DNA of 64,000 nt. It comes from Levilactobacillus acidifarinae DSM 19394 = JCM 15949 (GTDB lineage Bacteria; Bacillota; Bacilli; Lactobacillales; Lactobacillaceae). The position numbers were made by a program, and so were the translations under genes. Positions 60,319-64,000 of the stretch are shown here, piece by piece (positions within the stretch are counted from its first letter, which is position 1; each line of letters starts with the position of its first letter). The notes below the pieces were generated by a model. That model worked only from the letters and a program-made list of their open reading frames with translations. It searched no databases and had not been told where the DNA came from. The stretch is from positions 66,982 to 130,981 of the forward strand of contig NZ_AZDV01000023.1 in assembly GCF_001434835.1 (NCBI RefSeq). Reading direction: 5' to 3'.

Positions 60319-62130
60319 ATGGAAAAAGAACTACTCTATCCCGTGACCAACCAGTATCGGTTTGATCAGTCCCTAGATGGTTTATGGGATTTTAAATTTG
60401 ACGAAGCCGCCGAGGGACAACAACAGGGATGGCCCCAAAAGGGATTACCAGCGGCCATTCAGATGCCCGTTCCGGCCAGTTTTAACGACTTTTTCACGGA
60501 TAAGGCTGCTCGTGAATACACGGGGGACTTCTGGTACGCCAAACGGGTCTTTGTGCCGCGAGCATTTCAGGGACGCGTGATTGGACTGCGGTTCGGTGCG
60601 GCTACGCACCGGGCGACCGTCTACGTTAACGGTCAGGAGATTCGTCAACACGAAGGCGGATTTTTACCCTTTACCGCCGATATTTCGTCAGTGGTGAAGT
60701 TTGACCAGGAGAATTTAGTTGTCTTAAAACTCAATAACGAGCTCCACCGGGATGCTCTACCCGCGGGGGATACCGGAGTATTGAAGAACGGTAAAAAGAT
60801 GGCGAAGCCCTTCTTTGACTTTTATAACTACTCGGGGCTGAACCGCAGTGTCCAGTTGATGGCGGTGCCCCAGGACCGGGTCACCGATTATTCGGTGACC
60901 ACGACGCTCACGGCGACGACGGCCGAGGTCCATTATACGGTCACGACTAGTCAGGCGACCGCAAAAGTCACGGTCACGTTACAGGACGAACAGGGAACGG
61001 TGGTTGCTACCGGCCATGGTCGGCAGGGGACGTTGATCGTGGACCAGCCACAACTTTGGAACGTTCGGGACGCGCACCTGTACACCATCGCAATCCAATT
61101 GACGGTTAATGATGACCCGGTCGACGAGTACCGTGATCAGATTGGGTTACGGACGATTGAGATTGTCGGGCACCAGATCTTGGTCAACGGCGAACCAGTT
61201 TATCTCAAGGGCTTTGGCCGGCACGAAGATAGTATTTATGCGGGTCGGGCCTTTGACCTTAATGTGGAGAAACGGGACTTCGAACTGATGAAGTGGATGG
61301 GAGCCAATTCCTTTAGAACCTCGCATTATCCGTACGACGAAGCCGTATACCGGTTTGCCGACCGGGAAGGCTTCTTAATTATCGATGAGGTTCCCGCTGT
61401 CGGCTTTAAGATGGCGGCGGCCAGCTTCCTAGGTGGCCTGGATCAGTCCTTCTTTGATGGCGAATGGACCACGGAACTTTATAAAAAGCACCTTGATCAG
61501 ATTACCGATATGGTTCACCGCGATAAGAACCACCCGAGTGTTTTGGCGTGGAGTCTCCTCAACGAACCGGATACATCGTCGAAATCGGCGGTGCCATATT
61601 TTGAAAAGTTATTCGCCGACACGCAAGCCCTAGATCCTGATCAGCGACCGCGGACTTTCACCTTAAACGAAGATGACACCTTTGATACCTCGTATTGCAA
61701 GCAGTTTCCTGACTTTTACCTGTTGAATCGTTACCCCGGCTGGTATCACAAGTGGGGTTATGAAATCTCCGATGGTGAGGCAGGATTGAGAGCAGAACTA
61801 GACAAGTGGCAAGCTTCCGAGATTGATAAGCCGGTGGTCTTCTCCGAATACGGGGCGGACACCCAACCGGGCTTACACAAGCTACCGTCCGTCATGTGGA
61901 GTGAGGAATACCAGATTGAGCTGTTACAGATGTTTAACCGGGTCTTCGATTCCTATGACTTCATTCGCGGTGAACAACCGTGGAACTTGGCCGACTTTCA
62001 GACCGTTGAAGGTAATATGCGGGTCAACGGCAACAAGAAGGGATTATTTACACGGGACCGTCAACCCAAGGAAGCGGCGTTCTATCTGCGCAAACGTTGG
62101 GCCGGTATCGACAATAATTTTAAAAACTAG
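60319..62130 (+). CDS. uidA: Beta-glucuronidase (GH2)
   Basis: Cytoplasmic GH2 enzyme of 603 residues, hydrolysing beta-D-glucuronides. The GH2 sandwich and TIM barrel are complete: acid/base Glu in WSLLNEPDT, nucleophile Glu in FSEYGADT, and NGNKKGLFTRDRQPK carries the N-x-K motif that binds the glucuronate carboxylate and distinguishes this subfamily. ATG 60319 follows TTGGAGG at nine bases. It is 22 bases after the DUF2264 gene, so both are co-transcribed. Confidence 0.95.
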   Translation: MEKELLYPVTNQYRFDQSLDGLWDFKFDEAAEGQQQGWPQKGLPAAIQMPVPASFNDFFTDKAAREYTGDFWYAKRVFVPRAFQGRVIGLRFGAATHRATVYVNGQEIRQHEGGFLPFTADISSVVKFDQENLVVLKLNNELHRDALPAGDTGVLKNGKKMAKPFFDFYNYSGLNRSVQLMAVPQDRVTDYSVTTTLTATTAEVHYTVTTSQATAKVTVTLQDEQGTVVATGHGRQGTLIVDQPQLWNVRDAHLYTIAIQLTVNDDPVDEYRDQIGLRTIEIVGHQILVNGEPVYLKGFGRHEDSIYAGRAFDLNVEKRDFELMKWMGANSFRTSHYPYDEAVYRFADREGFLIIDEVPAVGFKMAAASFLGGLDQSFFDGEWTTELYKKHLDQITDMVHRDKNHPSVLAWSLLNEPDTSSKSAVPYFEKLFADTQALDPDQRPRTFTLNEDDTFDTSYCKQFPDFYLLNRYPGWYHKWGYEISDGEAGLRAELDKWQASEIDKPVVFSEYGADTQPGLHKLPSVMWSEEYQIELLQMFNRVFDSYDFIRGEQPWNLADFQTVEGNMRVNGNKKGLFTRDRQPKEAAFYLRKRWAGIDNNFKN

Positions 62131-62155
62131 GCGTTAAATAAGTGAAACAGGAATC

Positions 62156-62206
62156 AAAAAGCCCGTAACCAAGGCGCTCGTTCGGGCGTACTTGGTTACG
62201 GACTTT
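62156..62206. terminator. Bidirectional terminator
   Basis: CCGTAACCAAG pairs perfectly with CTTGGTTACGG; TTTTT follows on the minus strand, so it ends the lacI transcript and probably the uidA transcript. Confidence 0.85.
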
Positions 62207-62216
62207 GGTTTTACCA

Positions 62217-63212
62217 TTAGCGGCTACTGTCACGGGTGATGATTCGGGTACTGATCACCACGGATTCGGGAATCTTATTGGTATCCTTAATCTGTTCTTG
62301 TAGCAGATCAAAGGCCCGTTCTCCCATGATTTCAGTGTAAACGTGAACGGTCGTTAGGGCTGGTGAAGCGTATTTGGCAATGGCCACGTCGTTGAAACTG
62401 ACGAGACTGACGCGTTGGGGAACTTCGATTTGGTGTTCCTTGAGGGCCTTGAGAGCGCCAATCGCCATGGAATCACTGCCAATGATAAAAGCGTGGGGCA
62501 GGCGGTCTTGAAGTTGCGTGATGGCTTGGGTCATCAGGGCGTGACCAGAATCGGGTCCGTAACTTCCGGTGAAGAGAAAATCTGGGTTGAACAGGTTCTC
62601 GTGGGTCATCCGGTGACGGTAGGTCGTGGCCCGGGGATCATAAACGTCGTGGTGTTCGGTTAAGGTCTGTTCCTGACCGGCGATTAGCCCAATGTCTTGA
62701 ATACCGAGTTCCAGGAAGTGACTGATCATCCAGTTGATGGGCGTTAAAAAATCGCTTTGCACACTGTCGTAACCGTATAAAAGGTAATTTTCGCCGATAA
62801 AGACGAGTGGCTTGTGGAAGGTCGCTAGCTGGTGAATTTCCGATTGATCGTATTTGCCCACGGCAATGATTCCGGCATAGTCGCTCAGGTCGATGCTTTG
62901 CGTATTGCTAAACGAAATGGTATCGACCGAGACACCCCCGGTCTGAGCCTTGGTCTCGATACCGTATTGAATTTGGTAATAGTAAAGGTCGTTAAGCTCT
63001 TCTTGATCGGAGTGCCACTGAATGACAGCAATTTTTGTCCCGGACGTTTTAGCTTTTTTAGGACGTTTTTTGTATTGAAGCTTTTCGGCCACTTCCAAGA
63101 CGTTTCGGCGAGTCGCTTCACTAACGGCGAGCGTCTGGTCGTAGTTTAAGATGCGGGATACGGTCGATGCGGATACGCCTGCCCGTTGAGCCACATCCTT
63201 GATGGTTGTCAT
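62217..63212 (-). CDS. LacI/GalR-family transcriptional regulator
   Basis: Repressor of 331 residues. Helix-turn-helix MTTIKDVAQRAGVSASTVSR at residues 1-20, hinge helix near 50, and a periplasmic-binding-protein-like sensor domain (60-331) with a sugar-pocket segment GSDSMAIGALKAL. GGAGG lies before ATG 63212. It is convergent with uidA and divergent from the GH59-like gene at 63358; TTTAGTAAA palindromes in its promoter and in the transporter promoter indicate that it controls the whole locus. Confidence 0.93.
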   Translation of the reverse strand: MTTIKDVAQRAGVSASTVSRILNYDQTLAVSEATRRNVLEVAEKLQYKKRPKKAKTSGTKIAVIQWHSDQEELNDLYYYQIQYGIETKAQTGGVSVDTISFSNTQSIDLSDYAGIIAVGKYDQSEIHQLATFHKPLVFIGENYLLYGYDSVQSDFLTPINWMISHFLELGIQDIGLIAGQEQTLTEHHDVYDPRATTYRHRMTHENLFNPDFLFTGSYGPDSGHALMTQAITQLQDRLPHAFIIGSDSMAIGALKALKEHQIEVPQRVSLVSFNDVAIAKYASPALTTVHVYTEIMGERAFDLLQEQIKDTNKIPESVVISTRIITRDSSR

Positions 63213-63357
63213 CTCACGCGGCCTCCATTCTGAATGAATTTATTTAGTGTTAATGTCATTTAATCCGTGTGTCATTATTATAGCCTATTTTCTTGTGAAT
63301 TTAGTAAAACAATCCTTTAAAATCAATTTGGTTTACTAAGATGGGAGTAGATGAATC
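63213..63357. promoter_or_regulatory. Divergent promoter with LacI-type operators
   Basis: TTTAGTAAA at 63300-63308 and the near-inverted TTTACTAAG at 63332-63340 match the palindromes before the GPH transporter. TATAAT on the minus strand (complement of 63276-63281) is a likely -10 for lacI. GGGAG at 63344-63348 serves the GH59-like gene. Confidence 0.65.
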
Positions 63358-64000
63358 ATGGTTGCTAGAACACAGTTGACGATTGATGGTGATTTATTGG
63401 AAACAACGGCTCAGGATGCGAATACCTTCAAAGGGTTTGGCTATCTGAGCTGTAACAACTCGTCGCGATTACTTTTAGATTATAAGTGGGAACAACCCGC
63501 CAGTTACCAACAGATTTTACAAATTCTATTTGGGGGACGGCACCCCCTCATGTCGTTACTAAAGGTGGAGCTTGGTGACGACGCGAATACTTCATCGGGG
63601 ACGGAACCGGCGCCAAAACGCTCCGCTGAAGAACCCGCTAACGTTATGCGGGGAGCGGGCTATCAGCTGATTGCCGATGCTAAGCGCTTGAACCCGCGAC
63701 TCAAAACCTGTTTACTGCGTTGGGGTGAACCGGGATACTTGCGGCCATTGTGGGTGGCCGTTAAGAGTATTGACCCGGATCATAACGTTCCGGAAACGGC
63801 CTATGAACCGATGTATCAATTCTATAAACAAACAATTGTAGCGGCTTACAATCAGTTTGGCTATTTGTTTGACTACGTCGATCCGGACCGAAATGAGACT
63901 AAACACCCGATGTATCGGTGGATCAAATGGTTCGCAAATCGACTACACACGGACCAAGAGTTTTCGACGGATTTTCCAATTGAGCAGTATCATCAAATAA
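63358..64000 (+). CDS. GH59-like glycoside hydrolase, 3' partial
   Basis: The first 214 codons of a protein with the galactosylceramidase (GH59) pattern: FKGFGYLSCNNSSRLLLDY, SLLKVELGDDANTSSGTEP and RGAGYQLIADAKRLNP align with the N-terminal barrel of that family. No signal peptide, so an intracellular glycosidase, and the substrate need not be a sphingolipid. The gene runs past the right edge. It is divergent from the LacI-type gene and under the same operators. Confidence 0.7.
   Translation, partial: MVARTQLTIDGDLLETTAQDANTFKGFGYLSCNNSSRLLLDYKWEQPASYQQILQILFGGRHPLMSLLKVELGDDANTSSGTEPAPKRSAEEPANVMRGAGYQLIADAKRLNPRLKTCLLRWGEPGYLRPLWVAVKSIDPDHNVPETAYEPMYQFYKQTIVAAYNQFGYLFDYVDPDRNETKHPMYRWIKWFANRLHTDQEFSTDFPIEQYHQI

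Overview
The window looks like chromosomal DNA of a member of the Lactobacillaceae, most likely from the former Lactobacillus genus. The evidence is an IMP dehydrogenase without CBS domains, LPQTxE sorting signals, a KxYKxGKxW signal peptide on a MucBP adhesin, frequent TTG starts behind strong GGAGG sites, and moderate-GC lactobacillus-type housekeeping genes. I cannot fix the species.

Layout. 1-10.8 kb: end of guaB, a secreted matrixin-like protease between inverted repeats, a VanRS-like two-component pair with a D,D-carboxypeptidase, a giant YhgE/Pip membrane protein and an AzlCD exporter. 10.85-11.87 kb: a 15-repeat type I-E-like CRISPR array with a leader promoter but no cas genes. 12-20.4 kb: cyclopropane fatty acid synthase, a membrane-anchored protein, a ROK regulator, an AI-2E-type permease, a Ser/Asp-rich LPXTG protein and gpmA.

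20.2-43.1 kb is an accessory region built on three copies of one unit: the 3' end of the phosphoglycerate mutase gene followed by three small genes, the last DUF3781-like. Copy A is joined to intact gpmA. Copies B (36.7 kb) and C (41.9 kb) carry only a gpmA 3' fragment and broken DUF3781 genes. The sequence switches between two gpmA allele types at the same 17-bp core, as expected for site-specific recombination. Cargo 1 (21.4-36.6 kb) holds a replication module (family A DNA polymerase, small protein, SF3/P4-like helicase), an excisionase-like protein, two tyrosine recombinases, a DUF1643 protein, a zinc-ribbon/DUF805 operon and several AT-rich genes of unknown role, including a tandem-domain protein with HEPN-like features. 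Cargo 2 (37.9-41.8 kb) holds two unknown genes and a MacB-type ABC transporter with a divergent TetR regulator and four matching operator dyads. Copies B and C also carry an approximately 125-nt segment whose inner hairpin covaries between copies, a candidate structured RNA.

43.2-52.3 kb: HxlR and PadR regulators with partner genes, a MazG-like protein, a Fic-fold protein without its catalytic His, secreted proteins and a nine-repeat MucBP adhesin. 52.3-56.7 kb: a purine salvage locus with two unrelated adenine deaminases and a purine permease. 56.8 kb to the end: a LacI- and CcpA-controlled glycoside locus (GPH/MFS transporter, DUF2264 protein, beta-glucuronidase, LacI regulator, and the start of a GH59-like glycosidase). 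No tRNA or rRNA gene was recognised.
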